Below are positions 22,921 through 34,456 of a stretch of DNA of 64,000 bases, in pieces (the stretch's first letter is position 1; each line of letters starts with the position of its first letter). The position numbers were made by a program, and so were the translations under genes. This stretch comes from Alviniconcha marisindica (taxonomy: Eukaryota > Mollusca > Gastropoda > Provannidae). The stretch covers positions 438,501-502,500 of the forward strand of contig JABMCL010000953.1 in assembly GCA_018857735.1 (NCBI GenBank). Reading direction: 5' to 3'. Under the pieces are notes generated by a model. That model saw only the letters and a program-made list of their open reading frames with translations, ran no database searches and was not told the DNA's origin.

Positions 22921-23660
22921 CTCTGACCAGTCACTGAAAGCCCTGTGTTGTGCAAGTCTGTCTTTAGCTCTGTCTGGTCCGTCACTGGAAGCTGTGTTGT
23001 GCAGGTCTGTTGTTAGCTCTGTCTGGTCAGTCACTGAAAGCTGTGTTGTGCAGGTCTGTTGTTAGCTCTGTCTGGTCCGTCACTGGAAGCTGTGTTGTGC
23101 AGGTCTGTTGTTAGCTCTGTCTGGTCCGTCACTGGAAGCTGTGTTGTGCAGGTCTGTTGTTAGCTCTGTCTGGTCAGTCACTGAAAGCTGTGTTGTGCAG
23201 GTCTGTTGTTAGCTCTGTCTGGTCCGTCACTGAAAGCTGTGTTGTGCAGGTCTGTTGTTAGCTCTGTCTGGTCGTCACTGAAACTGTGTTGTGCAGGTCT
23301 GTTGTTAGCTCTGTCTGGTCAGTCACTGAAGCTGTGTTGTGCAGGTCTGTTGTTAGCTCTGTCTGGTCAGTCACTGGAAGCTGTGTTGTGCAGGTCTGTT
23401 GTTAGCTCTGTCTGGTCAGTCACTGGAAGCTGTGTTGTGCAGGTCTGTTGTTAGCTCTGTCTGGTCAGTCACTGGAAGCTGTGTTGTGCAGGTCTGTTGT
23501 TAGCTCTGTCTAGTCAGTCACTGGAAGCTGTGTTGTGCAGGTCTGTTGTTAGCTCTGTCTAGTCAGTCACTGGAAGCTGTGTTGTGCAGGTCTGTTGTTA
23601 GCTCTGTCTGGTCAGTCACTGGAAGCTGTGTTGTGCAGGTCTGTCTTTCACTAACACCCT
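22921..23660. repeat. 49-bp minisatellite
   Basis: About 13 copies of GTTGTTAGCTCTGTCTGGTC, then MGTCACTGGAAGCTGTGTTG and TGCAGGTCT. It shares TGTGTTGTGCA-GTCTGT with the 44-bp array on its left, so both come from one ancestor. Confidence 0.95.
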
Positions 23661-24055
23661 GACTTAACTCTGACCAGTCCGTCAGTGGGTAACGTTAGAC
23701 TGAAAAGTTCCATCCTGGAGTCCACCCCCACCCCCCCCCCCCCTTCCGTCTGTCTACTGATCTCCCATCCCCATCCACCCACCCCCCCCCCCCCCCCCCC
23801 CCCAGCACACACACTCTCTCTCTCTCTGTGCCCACAGCTGTATGTGTGTGTGTGACAATGAGTGTGTGTGTTTGTATGTAGGCATGTTTCTCTCTCAGCC
23901 CCCCCCCCCCCCCCCCACCCACCCCCTCCCCCTCCACCTCTCCGCAAGTTGCTTGTGTTGTCCAAGCGGTGACAAGAGCGGAGTTCAGAGTTCAGATTGA
24001 TCACTTTCTTGGAGCTTTTGCACAGTGCTGCCACGCAGTAAAGCTCTTCAGCTGA
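23661..24055. repeat. Poly-C runs and (TG)/(CT) tracts with unique patches
   Basis: C runs at 23726-23745, 23780-23804 and 23898-23930; CT at 23814-23828; TG at 23842-23870. Confidence 0.9.
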
Positions 24056-24059
24056 TAAT

Positions 24060-24190
24060 CACTCTCCCCTGTTTAGCTCATAGAGCCTGGCTTAGCTCAT
24101 AGTGTGGCTTACCTCACAGAACGTGGCTTACCTCATAGAACGTGGCTTACCTCATAGAGCGTGACTTACCTCTTAGAGCGTGACTTACCG
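24060..24190. repeat. 18-20-bp tandem repeat
   Basis: Six to seven copies of GGCTTACCTCATAGAACGT. Confidence 0.88.
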
Positions 24191-24229
24191 CTTTGAGAGC
24201 GGTTTACAACCCAGTCGTCGCTTGTGGCG

Positions 24230-25060
24230 GTGACTGCAGGGCCAGACTGTGCCGTGCTGACTGCAGGGCCAGACTGTGCTGACTGTGCTGTGCTGACTGC
24301 AGGGCCAGGCTGTGCTGACTGCAGGGCCAGACTGTGCTGACTTCGTCTACTCCCGGGTTGCGATTGGGGATGTGTGTGCGACTGCAGGGCCAGGCGGGTA
24401 TTGCGTCTCTGCGGGAGGCTTTCTGACTGTGCTGTGCTGACGCAGGGGCCGGGGGACTCGGGGGAGGCTTCACCCACTCCCACTTCGACTGCAGGGCCAG
24501 CTGTGCTGACTGGGGGGGTGTGCTGACTGCAGGGCCAGGCTGTGCTGACTGTGCTGTGCTGACTGCAGGGCCAGGCTGTGCTGACTGTGCTGTGCTGACT
24601 GCAGGGCCAGGCTGTGCTGACTGCAGGGCCAGGCTGTGCTGACTGCAGGGCCAGACTGTGCTGTGCTGTGCTGACTGCAGGGCCAGCAGTGCTGTGCTGA
24701 CTGCAGGGCCAGGCTGTGCTGACTGTGCTGTGCTGACTGCAGGGCCAGGCTGTGCTGACTGCGGGGCCCAGACTGTGCTGACTGCAGGGCCAGACTGTGC
24801 TGTGCTGTGCTGACTGCAGGGCCAGGCTGTGCTGACTGCAGGGCCAGACTGTGCTGTGACTGCAGGGCCAGGCTGTGCTGACTGCTGTGGCCGGGGCCGC
24901 TGTGCTGACTGCAGGGCCAGGCTGTGCTGACTGCAGGGCCAGGCTGTGCTGACTGCAGGGCCAGGCTGTGCTGACTGGCTGTGCTGACTGCAGGGCCAGA
25001 CTGTGCTGACTGCAGGGCCAGGCTGTGCTGACTGCAGGGCCAGGCTGTGCTGTAGGAAGT
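24230..25060. repeat. 20-bp minisatellite with interruptions
   Basis: Units GCTGACTGCAGGGCCAGGCT plus GT; about 35 copies with two unique interruptions around 24340-24490. Long minus-strand frames are repeat translations. Confidence 0.95.
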
Positions 25061-25137
25061 AACTGCTCACTCTGGGTCCCGCCCCAACAGCTCCAACCAG
25101 TGTCAGTAACCGTAGGGGCAGTGAGAGGCATCATTTC

Positions 25138-25432
25138 GATTCCGTCCTGTGACTTGTGTCGTCCAGCGTGAAGCCAGTGTCAGGGGTACCTCGATTCCGT
25201 CCTGTGACTTGTGTCGTCCAACGTGAAGCCAGTGTCAGGGGTACCTCGATTCCGTCCTGTGACTTGTGTCGCCCAAAGCGTGAAGCCAGTGTCAGGGGTA
25301 CCTCGATTCCGTCCTGTGACTTGTGTCGTCCAACGTGAAGCCAGTGTCAGGGGTACCTCGATTCCGTCCTGTGACTTGTGTCGTCCAGCGTGAAGCCGGT
25401 GTCAGGGGTACCTCGATTCCGTCCTGTGACTT
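25138..25432. repeat. 55-bp minisatellite, five copies
   Basis: Unit starts CGATTCCGTCCTGTGACTTG and ends GTGTCAGGGGTACCT. Confidence 0.95.
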
Positions 25433-25533
25433 GGGTCGGTACTTAGGGGCATATATATCTTTGCCTAGCATGAGTTGCGCTCACTGACTACTTCAGTGAC
25501 TGTGCCTACTCCTCAGTGTCCGCTGCGCACGTC

Positions 25534-25622
25534 GTGGGCCGGTTTGGCCCAGCGTGGCCGATTGTGGCGATACGCTGGTACGCAGACGGATGTCGGTTCC
25601 AGTCCAGCTTCGGCTCTCTTCT
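25534..25622 (+). mobile_element. Second, diverged tRNA-like retroposon head
   Basis: It starts GGGCCGGTTTGGCCCAGCG and ends GGTTCCAGTCC...TTCGGCTCTC, aligning at both ends with the copy at 7654 but carrying an insertion in the middle. The box B-like part is altered. Confidence 0.4.
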
Positions 25623-25954
25623 CGCTCAGAAAATGACAACGGAAAATGTATTACATCGTCAGTAAGGGAAACCGATAGCTCTAGCTGGTTACCAGTCTAC
25701 CGAGCTGGTTAAGATTGTGTCAGTAACTCGGGTGATCTGATGTCCGTGAAGACCCTTTCTGGATGTTTTACACAGCAGTTATGGATCGAGGGGACGGGTT
25801 GAGGGCTGTAGTTGGGAGAGGCAGACAGTTGTGTCTGCAGCCAAAGACCTACAGCTACTGTTTAATGTTTTACAGTCTGTGCTGGAAATGCCTCCCACCC
25901 CCGGCCCTTACAAAACACCGCCCGTCCGGTCACCGCTCACGTGCATTGACTTGG
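25623..25954. other. Unique spacer
   Basis: No gene recognised. Confidence 0.4.
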
Positions 25955-25959
25955 ACACA

Positions 25960-25992
<33 letters not shown>

Positions 25993-26150
25993 GCACACAC
26001 ACACAAACGTATATACGCATACACGCGCTCATATACACACACACACACACACGCACACACACACACACACACACGCACGCACGCACGCACGCACGCAGGC
26101 ACGCACGCACACACACACGCATATACACATACACACGCATATACACATAC

Positions 26151-26218
<68 letters not shown>

Positions 26219-26245
26219 CACACACACACACACACACACACACTT
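25955..26245. repeat. (CA)n/(CG) microsatellite
   Basis: CA with CACG and CATATA blocks; the right end is pure CA. Confidence 0.97.
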
Positions 26246-26890
26246 TGCGAGCAGTGTCAAATTAGTGTCCATTCTACACAGAGGGCCTACGACGAGCGAG
26301 TTGTTGTCAGTCAGTGACGTCAGTAGGACTGACGTAGTGAGCGCAGACTGTGGCGGTGTCAGTGTTTTCTTTGTGCGTCACTTGAATGGGGCTACTGTCG
26401 TGGTGCGCGGGGCTGAAAAGCGGGGTGGGGGTAGGCAGGCAGAAAGGGTAGGTACCCGCTGCAACAGGTCACGGGGTGGAGGTAGGCAGGCAGAAAGGGT
26501 AGGTACCCGCTACAACAGGTCACGGAGCTGATACCTGTACTTTACGGTTCTGGGGTAGGCTACCGTGTTTGTTTACCATGACTCATTTAGAGCCTATCTT
26601 GTCGTTTCCAGCGCAGGTTGGGTATATATTTGATCGGCTTTCTTCAGTAGTATGGCAAGTTTTTGTTTAATCCGTCCCCCCCCCTCCCCCCCCCCCCCCC
26701 CCCCCCCGCCCCTACCCGCCTTGTCCCACCGGCGGAAGCCATTCAGTGTCTTCCCTCACCTGTCCATTCTTCAATAGTACGGCAAGTTTTTGTGGACGTG
26801 AAGCAGCGAAAACTCAGGAGAAACAGAGTTAAAAACAAAGTAATGATCCGCTGTTGTTGAACTGCATGGGCTGAATCAGTGTTTCTGCCG
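26246..26890. other. Unique spacer with small 52-bp duplication and poly-C
   Basis: A 52-bp unit is present twice at 26418-26525 (GGGTGGRGGTAGGCAGGCAG...). C run at 26675-26710. No gene recognised. Confidence 0.45.
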
Positions 26891-27260
26891 ATCCAGCCAT
26901 GGGTCATCTCCCCGCCCAAGGGGCAGCATAGCCAGCTATGGGTCATCTGGGCAGCATAGCCAGCTATGGGTCATCTGCCAGTCAGCATAGCCAGCTATGG
27001 GTCATCTGCCAGTCAGCATAGCCAGCTATGGGTCATCTGCCAGTCAGCATAGCCAGCTATGGGTCATCTGCCAGTCAGCATAGCCAGCTATGGGTCATCT
27101 GCCAGTCAGCATAGCCAGCTATGGGTCATCTGCCAGTCAGCATAGCCAGCTATGGGTCATCTGCCAGTCAGCATAGCCAGCTATGGGTCGTCTGCCAGTC
27201 AGCATAGCCAGCTATGGGTCATCTGCCAGTCAGCCTAGCCAGCTATGGGACATCTGCCAG
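26891..27260. repeat. 31-bp minisatellite
   Basis: About 11 copies of GGGTCATCTGCCAGTCAGCA with TAGCCAGCTAT. Confidence 0.95.
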
Positions 27261-27494
27261 TGGGGTGGTCGGGTGGCGGTGGACCGGTGAAGTGACTGTC
27301 GGGTGGCGGTGGACCGGTGAAGTGACTGTCGGGTGGCGGTGGACCGGTGAAGTGACTGTCGGGTGGCGGTGGCCCGGTGAAGTGACTGTCGGGTGGCGGT
27401 GGCCCGCTGAAGTGACTGTCGGGTGGCGGTGGACCGCTGAAGTGACGGTCGGGTGGCGGTGGCCCGGTGAAGTGACTGTCGGGTGGCGGTGGCC
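27261..27494. repeat. 30-bp minisatellite
   Basis: Eight copies of GGGTGGCGGTGGACCGGTGA with AGTGACTGTC, directly abutting the 31-bp array. Confidence 0.95.
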
Positions 27495-27550
27495 CCTGTG
27501 ACGTGTTGGCGCTCAGCGTGGGAACGCCGTGTCTCGTCTCGCGCCGCCCG

Positions 27551-27625
27551 CTGCAGCCGATGGGAGCGAGACGTTGAAAGGCGAAAGGCGGGACCCTTTC
27601 AACGTCTCGCTCACATCGGCTGCAG
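27551..27625. repeat. Hairpin with 30-bp arms
   Basis: CTGCAGCCGATGGGAGCGAG...GTTGAAAGG is repeated inverted at the right side with one mismatch (GATGG versus GATGT) and a spacer of about 13 nt. Confidence 0.85.
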
Positions 27626-27719
27626 CTTCTCCTCGCTGGGAAGGGGTGTCACACCGACTGCACAGTCCCGTGCCGCCTACAGCCTGGCCCCTTAGGATCT
27701 CCACGTGAGAGTGAGGGGA

Positions 27720-27805
27720 TGGGGGAGGGGGGGGGGGGGGGGGGCAGAGAGAGACGTGGAGAGGAGAGAGAGAGAGGTGAAGAGAGGGAGAGAGAGAGAG
27801 TTTGT
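27720..27805. repeat. G run and (GA)n tract
   Basis: Poly-G near 27728-27744 followed by GAGA. Confidence 0.93.
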
Positions 27806-27914
27806 AGTAGGTAGAATCTTTCACTATCAAGTGTGACCAGTATTCTTTGACGCCTGAAATCACGAGATCTTTGCTGAGCCGTTTGTATAACGTCCGTGAG
27901 AAAGGACCCCGATC

Positions 27915-28092
27915 ACTGTGGTCAACAGCTACACGTGATGCTCTGTGGTCAACAGCTACACGTGGTGCTCTGTGTCAACAGCTACACGTGGTGCTCTGTG
28001 TCAACAGCTACACGTGGTACTCTGTGGTCAACAGCTACACGTGGTTCTCTGTGTCAACAGCTACACGTGGTGCTCTGTGTCAACAGCTACCT
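27915..28092. repeat. 26-29-bp minisatellite
   Basis: Seven copies of GTCAACAGCTACACGTGGTG with CTCTGT. Confidence 0.93.
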
Positions 28093-28139
28093 GATCGTGT
28101 CAAGTCCCTTTGAACAGTAGGTTGTCTATGTTCCCTTGT

Positions 28140-28990
28140 GACACAGGTCATCATGTACCCCGTGACACAGTCGTCATGTACCCGTGCACACAGCTCGTCA
28201 TGTACCCCGTGACACAGCTCGTCATGTACCCCGTGACACAGCTCGTCATAGTACCCGTGACACAGCTCGTCATGTACCCCGTGACACAGCTCGTCATGTA
28301 CCCCGTGACACAGCTCGTCATGTACACGTGGCATAGGTCGTCATGTACCCCGTGACACAGCTCGTCATGTACCCGTGACACAGCTCGTCATGTACCCCGT
28401 GACACAGCTCGTCATGTACCCGTGACACAGCTCGTCATGTACCCCGTGACACAGCTCGTCATGTACCCCGTGACACAGCTCGTCATGTACCCCGTGACAC
28501 AGTTCGTCATGTACACGTGGCATAGGTCGTCATGTACCCCGTGACACAGCTCGTCATGTACCCCGTGACACAGCTCGTCATGTACCCCGTGACACAGCTC
28601 GTCATGTACCCCGTGACACAGTTCGTCATGTACCCCGTGACACAGTTCGTCATGTACCGTGGCAAGGTCGTCATGTACCCGTGACACAGCTCGTCATGTA
28701 CCCCGTGACACAGCTCGTCATGTACCCCGTGACACAGCTCGTCATGTACCCCGTGACACAGCTCGTCATGTACCCCGTGACACAGTTCGTCATGTACACG
28801 TGGCATAGGTCGTCATGTACCCCGTGACACAGCTCGTCATGCACCCCGTGACACAGCTCGTCATGCACCCCGTGACACAGCTCGTCATGCACCCCGTGAC
28901 ACAGCTCGTCATGTGCCGTGTGATGCTTTCTGTGACACATCGTCGTGTACCCTGTGACACAACTCGTGTACCCTTTCGCACAACTCGCAG
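28140..28990. repeat. 24-bp minisatellite
   Basis: About 33 copies of CGTCATGTACCCCGTGACAC with AGCT. A variant pair TACACGTGGCATAGGT recurs about every 190-285 bp, so there is partial higher-order structure. Confidence 0.95.
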
Positions 28991-29119
28991 TGTTGGCTGT
29001 CCATTGAATGCAGCAGTAAGCATACAGGCCACACCCGTCCCTTTTGTCATCTCCCCACAACTGGCCAGGTGGGTGCCAGTGCTGAACTGTGGGATCGGTG
29101 TTCAGTTTGTCAACGTGGT

Positions 29120-29265
29120 GTGTTGTGTGTGTGTGTGTGTGAGAGAGAGAGAGTGTGAGTGTGTGAGAGAGAGAGAGTGTGTGTGTGTGCGTGTGCTTTT
29201 TACTTTCTGCATGCGTGTGTTTGTTTGTTTTGTTTGTTTGTTTGTTGTTGTTGTTTTTCTTCTCT
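29120..29265. repeat. (TG)/(GA) tract and TTTG run
   Basis: TG and GAGAGTGTG alternate at 29120-29200; TTTG/TTG at 29218-29262. Confidence 0.9.
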
Positions 29266-29279
29266 TTGTTATCCCAAAG

Positions 29280-29501
29280 ACGGCCCACGGAACAGTTGCC
29301 GATGGATGGGTTGAGGAGACGGCGCCAGTGTCACAGGCAGATTCAGACAATGTCACAGGCAGATTCAGACAATGTCACAGGCAGATTCAGACAATGTCAC
29401 AGATCTCACAACTGTTTGAAAGACAACATCGGAGGGAGTGGGGTGTCTCAGAGACGGGGTTTGCAGAGGCTATGGGTTTTCCTGAGCGCCTAGACATTGT
29501 T
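29280..29501 (+). CDS. Candidate exon with internal 22-bp repeats
   Basis: A long T-rich tract ends TTATCCCAAAG|ACGGCC, and a strong donor GTT|GTGAGT lies at 29502. In between are 74 open codons, phase 0 to 0, compatible with exon A. The peptide starts TAHGTVADGWVEETAPVSQA and ends LFERQHRREWGVSETGF...DIVV. Four near-identical 22-bp units lie inside, so copy-number change would break the frame. No family recognised. It could be an upstream exon of the PxW-repeat gene or a false positive. Confidence 0.25.
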
Positions 29502-29669
29502 GTGAGTTGACACAGCGACAGGTTCTTCGTTGAAGCTGACGGCGCGTGAACAGCCCGTGCGACTGAGGGGCTTAGAGCCGCTGTGAAAACATCGCCCCTT
29601 AAGCCTGGTGTCGTCGCTTCCGATCTCCTGGGTCCCCAGCAGCGCTGCTGTACGCCAAGGAGAGCTGAG

Positions 29670-30225
29670 TTCCCCTGCAGACGATCGTTAGCTATTCCGA
29701 GGGATGAAAGAATATGTACTGTTTGTGACAGTGGTGAGGTAGGAGATGAATTTCACTGTTTGCTTAACTGTTCCAACGAAAATGTCAAGAGAAACCGTAC
29801 TAAGTATGTTGATAAATATTATACACATCATCCCAACGTGCCCAAATTTTGTAGCCTCATGAATATGACGTCAAAATCTAACAATGTTAAGCTTGCTAAA
29901 TTTATTAGTTGTATCTTTGAGTTATTTTGAGTAAGCCAATAGCGAAACACAACGATTCGAACGAAAAAAATAAATATTTAATTCTTACGCCTTAGCCTTA
30001 CATGTTTATAACAACTTTGATTTGTGTTTGAGCTGTTATTTTTTGCTTATATATCTATAAAGTGTGGTAGTTATTTATTAGCAGAACTCATGTACTTGTT
30101 CATAAGGAATGTCGTGTGCGAATGTAACTTCGCTTTCTAGCCCCCAGCGGCAAAAAGCTCAACAAAACCTTGAAACCTTGAAAACCTTGAAACCTTAATA
30201 CCTTGAAAACCTTGAAGCTAACGTC
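29670..30225 (+). mobile_element. 5'-truncated LINE, C-terminal end plus 3' UTR and tail
   Basis: The open frame ending at TGA near 29930 reads AIPRDERICTVCDSGEVGDE then FHCLLNC, a C-x2-C...H-x4-C zinc knuckle typical of the C-terminus of non-LTR reverse transcriptase ORFs. It continues NVPKFCSLMN...KFISCIFELF. About 290 bp of AT-rich 3' UTR follow, ending in a short irregular tail of CCTTGAAAA-type repeats (30160-30225), as expected for LINEs with simple-repeat tails. Only the 3' part is present, so it is not functional. Confidence 0.7.
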
Positions 30226-30237
30226 TTCGTCTGGCTG

Positions 30238-30892
30238 TCACTATACAGTGTGTGGTGTTTACATGGTGTCAGTATGCAATATATATGGGGTACACGTGGG
30301 GCCTGATACAGTGTGTGGTGTTTACATGGTGTCAGTATGCAATATATATGGGGTACACGTGGGGCCTGATACAGTGTGTGGTGTTTACATGGTGTCAGTA
30401 TACAATATATATGGAGTACACGTGGGGCCTGATACAGTATGTGGTTTTTACATGGTGTCAGTATGCAATAATATTATATGGTGTACACGTGGTGCCATAT
30501 ACAGTATGTGATGTGCGCATGGTGTCAGTATGCAATATAGGTGTACACGTGGTGTCAGTATGCAATATAGGTGTACACGTGGTGTCATGTACAGTATGTG
30601 GTGTACACATGGTGTCAGTCCGCAATATAGGTGTACACGTGGTGTCATGTATAGTATGGTGTACACGTGGTGTCATGTATAGTATGGTGTACACGTGGTG
30701 TCAGTATGCAACATACGGTGTACACGTGCTGTCATGTACAGTATGGTGTACACGTGGTGTCAGTATGCAACATATGGTGTGCACGTGGTGTCATGTACAG
30801 TATGGTGTACACGTGGTGTCAGTATGCAACATACGGTGTCCACATGGTGTCATGTACAGTATGTGGTGTACACGTGGTGTCAGTATGTGTAT
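30238..30892. repeat. Minisatellite of about 62 bp degrading to shorter units
   Basis: Left copies have GTGTGGTGTTTACATGGTGT, CAGTATGCAATATATATGGG and GTACACGTGGGGCCTGATACA. Right copies lose parts and become GTGTACACGTGGTGTCATGT-type units. Confidence 0.93.
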
Positions 30893-31160
30893 TGCAGACA
30901 AAACTGCTCGGTTTTGAAAAGCAAGAAACTTGCTTTCGGCATGAAACTCGGGGTTAATCAGTGGTCTGTGCAGTCAGTGTTGTTTAACTTTATTTGAGGA
31001 GTGTATGCGAAGGGTCCGACACGGCCAGGCTGATAAAGACGGTGGATATGATGACGAGGGTGATAACCCGGGGTGGACCACTCGTTATCCTATCGGGCGG
31101 CTGTGATATCGTCTCACTGGTGACCCGGGGACAGATCATGGGCACGGCTTGTCTGGGACT
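30893..31160. other. Unique spacer
   Basis: No gene recognised. Confidence 0.4.
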
Positions 31161-32290
31161 GTGTCCGTGTCAGTCAGCTGGGTCGGTGACTGTCAGCTGT
31201 GACAGTCAGCTGGGTCGGTGACTGTCAGCTGTGACAGTCAGCTGGGTCGGTGACTGTCAGCTGTGACAGTCAGCTTGGGTCGGTGACTGTCAGCTGTGAC
31301 AGTCAGCTGGGTCGGTGACTGTCAGCTGGGTCGGTGACTGTCAGTTGTGACAGTCAGCTGGGTCGGTGACTGTCAGCTGGGTCGGTGACTGTCAGCTTTT
31401 GACAGTCAGCTGGGTCGGTGACTGTCAGCTGGGTCGGTGACTGTCAGTTGTGACAGTCAGCTGGGTCGGTGACTGTCAGCTGGGTCGGTGACTGTCAGTT
31501 GTGACAGTCAGCTGGGTCGGTGACTGTCAGCATGGTCGGTGACTGTCAGCTGTGACAGTCAGCTGGGTCGGTGACTGTCAGCTGGGTTGGTGATTGTCAG
31601 CTGGGTCGGTGATTGTCAGCTGGGTCTGTCAGCAATGTTGGTGACTGTCAGCTATAGTTATGACTGTCAGCTTGGTCTGTCAGCTTGGTCGATGACTGTC
31701 AGCTATGTCGGTGACTGTCAGCTGCGTCTGTGTCTGTCAGCTATATCGGTGACTGTCAGCTGTGTCTGTGTCTGTCAGCTATGTCGGTGACTGTCAGTTG
31801 TGTCGATGACTGTCAGCTATGTTTGTCAGCTGTTTCGGTGACTGTCAGCTATGTTTGTCAGCGGTTTCGGTGACTGTCAGCTATGTTTGTCAGCTGTTTC
31901 GGTGACTATCAGCTGTGTCTGTCAGCTATGTCGATGTGTGTCAGCTATGTTTGTGACTGTCAGCTGTGTCTGTCAGCTAAGTCGATGACTGTCAGCTGTG
32001 TCTGTGACTGTCAGCTATGTCGGTGACTGTCAGCTGTGTCGGTGACTGTCAGCTGTGTATGTCAGCTATGTCGGTGACTGTCAGCTATGTCGGTGACTGT
32101 CAGCTGTGTCAGTAACTGTCAGCTGTGTCGATGACTGTCAGCTGTGTCGGTGACTGTCAGCTATGTCCGTCAGCTATATCGGTAACTGTCAGCTGTATCG
32201 ATGACTGTCAGCTTTGTCTGTCAGCTATGTCGATGTCTGTCAGCTGGGTCGGCGACTGTCAGCTGTGACTGTCAGTTGTGTCAATTATGT
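31161..32290. repeat. GACTGTCAGCT minisatellite
   Basis: 17/32-bp units GTCGGTGACTGTCAGCTGKG and TGACAGTCAGCTGG. GACTGTCAGCTG and CAGCTGTGACAGTC are partly inverse, so local hairpins are possible. The right half is degenerate. Confidence 0.95.
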
Positions 32291-32530
32291 CTATGGCTGT
32301 CAGTACGCTGGTGCATGTTTATCATTCGGTGTCAGATTTAGAAACGTTACTTTGAGTTTTGATCACAAGCGTGCAGTTTGCAGCCACAAAAACGTTGCAG
32401 AGTTTGTGACGTGACTCGCGAATTGTGACAGCCACCGCCAGCCATAGTGGTCTGCTTGGTGCTGTCCGAGGACTGTGGGAGCAGGATCGTGGGGTGGTGT
32501 TGGTTGACGTGACACCGACTTCCGCCCCTT
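32291..32530. other. Unique spacer
   Basis: No gene recognised. Confidence 0.4.
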
Positions 32531-32539
32531 GTGTGTGAC

Positions 32540-32940
32540 GTGACGTGGTGTGTGGTGGGGAGGGGGGGGGGGGTTGAGAATGTACTGTGTGTTCTGAGGG
32601 GGTGGGGTGAGAGTGTACTGTGTGTTCTGAGGGGGGGGGGGGGTGAGAGTGACTGTGTGTTCTGAGGGGGGGGGGTGAGAGTGTACTGTGTGTTCTGAGG
32701 GGGGGTGGGGTGGGATGAGAGGGTACTGTGTGTTCTGAGGGGGGGGGGGGGGTGAGAGGTACTGTGTGTTCTGAGGGGGGGGGGGTAGAGTGATCTGTGT
32801 GTTCGGGGGGGGGGGGGAGTGTACTGTGTGTTTGGAGGGGGGGGGGGGTGAGAGTGTACTGTGTGTTCTGAGGGGGGGAGGGGAGGGGGGCGAGAAAGAG
32901 AGTATACTGTGTGTTCTAAATGGGGGGTGGGAAGAAAGAG
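32540..32940. repeat. G-run minisatellite
   Basis: About ten units of GAGAGTGTACTGTGTGTTCT followed by 6-14 G. Confidence 0.94.
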
Positions 32941-32961
32941 AGTATATTATTTGCTGGTGGG

Positions 32962-33057
32962 GGCAATGTGTACGATTTCAAAGAAAGCTGTCATGGTTTG
33001 ACACAATGTGTACGATTTCAAAGAAAGCTGTCATGGTTTGACACAATGTGTACAGAG
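32962..33057. repeat. 40-bp tandem repeat
   Basis: Two and a half copies of CAATGTGTACGATTTCAAAG with AAAGCTGTCATGGTTTGACA. Confidence 0.92.
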
Positions 33058-33276
33058 ATTGGGGGACACTCTAGTCACGTGGTGTGTTTCACTGAAAGGT
33101 CTTTACGGAAGCTGGAAAAGAAGATTGTGTTGGTGTTAAGTCCCGGCAATCCTTGAGTTACAGTTTAGGTGTTTGTTCAAATCCACCGGTTGGTTGTGAA
33201 GCGTTGGTGATGTTTTTTGTTTTTATTTGTTCTCTGTCTGTATTTGTCTCTCACACTTTCCTTATTAGACTTTGAT

Positions 33277-33277
<1 letters not shown>

Positions 33278-33331
<54 letters not shown>

Positions 33332-33452
33332 ATCTCGTATTTGACCTTGTCATTATACCCTCCCCATCACCTTTTTGACCTTTTCATTACTTCCCCCTTC
33401 CTGCCTCTCTGTCCTTTTTTGACTTTAATAATAATACTTTTTCATTTTGCTT
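33278..33452 (+). repeat. Left copy of a long direct duplication flanking the LINE
   Basis: It consists of a (CT)n tract and then about 120 bp starting CTCGTATTTGACCTTGTC and ending TTTTTCATTTTGCTT. The same order recurs at 34461-34666, with a few substitutions and a longer C run. It is best explained as a very long target-site duplication made at LINE insertion. Confidence 0.7.
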
Positions 33453-34019
33453 CGTGCCTGAGTGTTGGCTATGAGACACATTTTATAGCTGAATTTAAAG
33501 ACAGGCTTATTTGCTGCTACAAACAAAACTGGCATTCGGAGATGGAAAGCGACGATAAATACAGATGGTTTTATTCATTCAAATGCGCCTTCGAAGCTGA
33601 AAAACATTTAATGTGCATTACAAACAAATGGTTGCGAGGTATGCATGCTAGGTTTAGATTAAGAGCGTGTGGACTTAAAAGTCACAAACAATGGTTTTCC
33701 ACCGAACAACAGGGAGATTTTACCTGCCCAATGTGTGGTCAAGAGAGAGAAGACGAAATACACTTTATTTTTCATTGTCAGGCCTATACAGACCTGCGAA
33801 AGAATTATAGCATGCTTGACTCACATACAGTTCAATCCGGTATAAACTATTTAAGGGCACTCCTTGCCTCAAAGAACGAGACCAAGATCATAGCACTGGC
33901 AAAATATATCACAGAAGCTATGAAAGTTAGGAGAAATAAAGTCGAAAACATGTAACACTGAACCTAGCAGACAAAGTATGCAGATACTTGATTCTTGGAT
34001 GGTCCTTTTGGGTTCCACT

Positions 34020-34088
<69 letters not shown>

Positions 34089-34139
34089 TGTGTGTGCGTG
34101 CGTACGTGTGAGTGTGTGCGTGCGTGCGTGCGTGCTTGC

Positions 34140-34172
<33 letters not shown>

Positions 34173-34456
34173 GGTGTGTGTGTATGTAATGTATGGAAAG
34201 GGAAAGACGTGAATACATATATGTGCATATAATTAGTTATGTACATGTAAACGAATCTGTTAAGTGGCTTGGATTAAACGTGAAAATCTCTGCAGGCAAA
34301 GCACTGTATTTTGCGCTTGCAGATGATTCATCCTTATTATCCATACCACTTATCCCGTTTGAAAGAACTACATGATTTTTACATGTCGCTGTGCGTGATG
34401 GAAAGTTGATCATGTTTTGTGGGCTTGTAAGCTGAAGACAATAAAAACTGAAACGT

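Noticed and set aside
28140..28990. CRISPR-like look of a 24-bp repeat array
   Set aside because: There are no unique spacers between repeats, and the DNA is eukaryotic; plain minisatellite.
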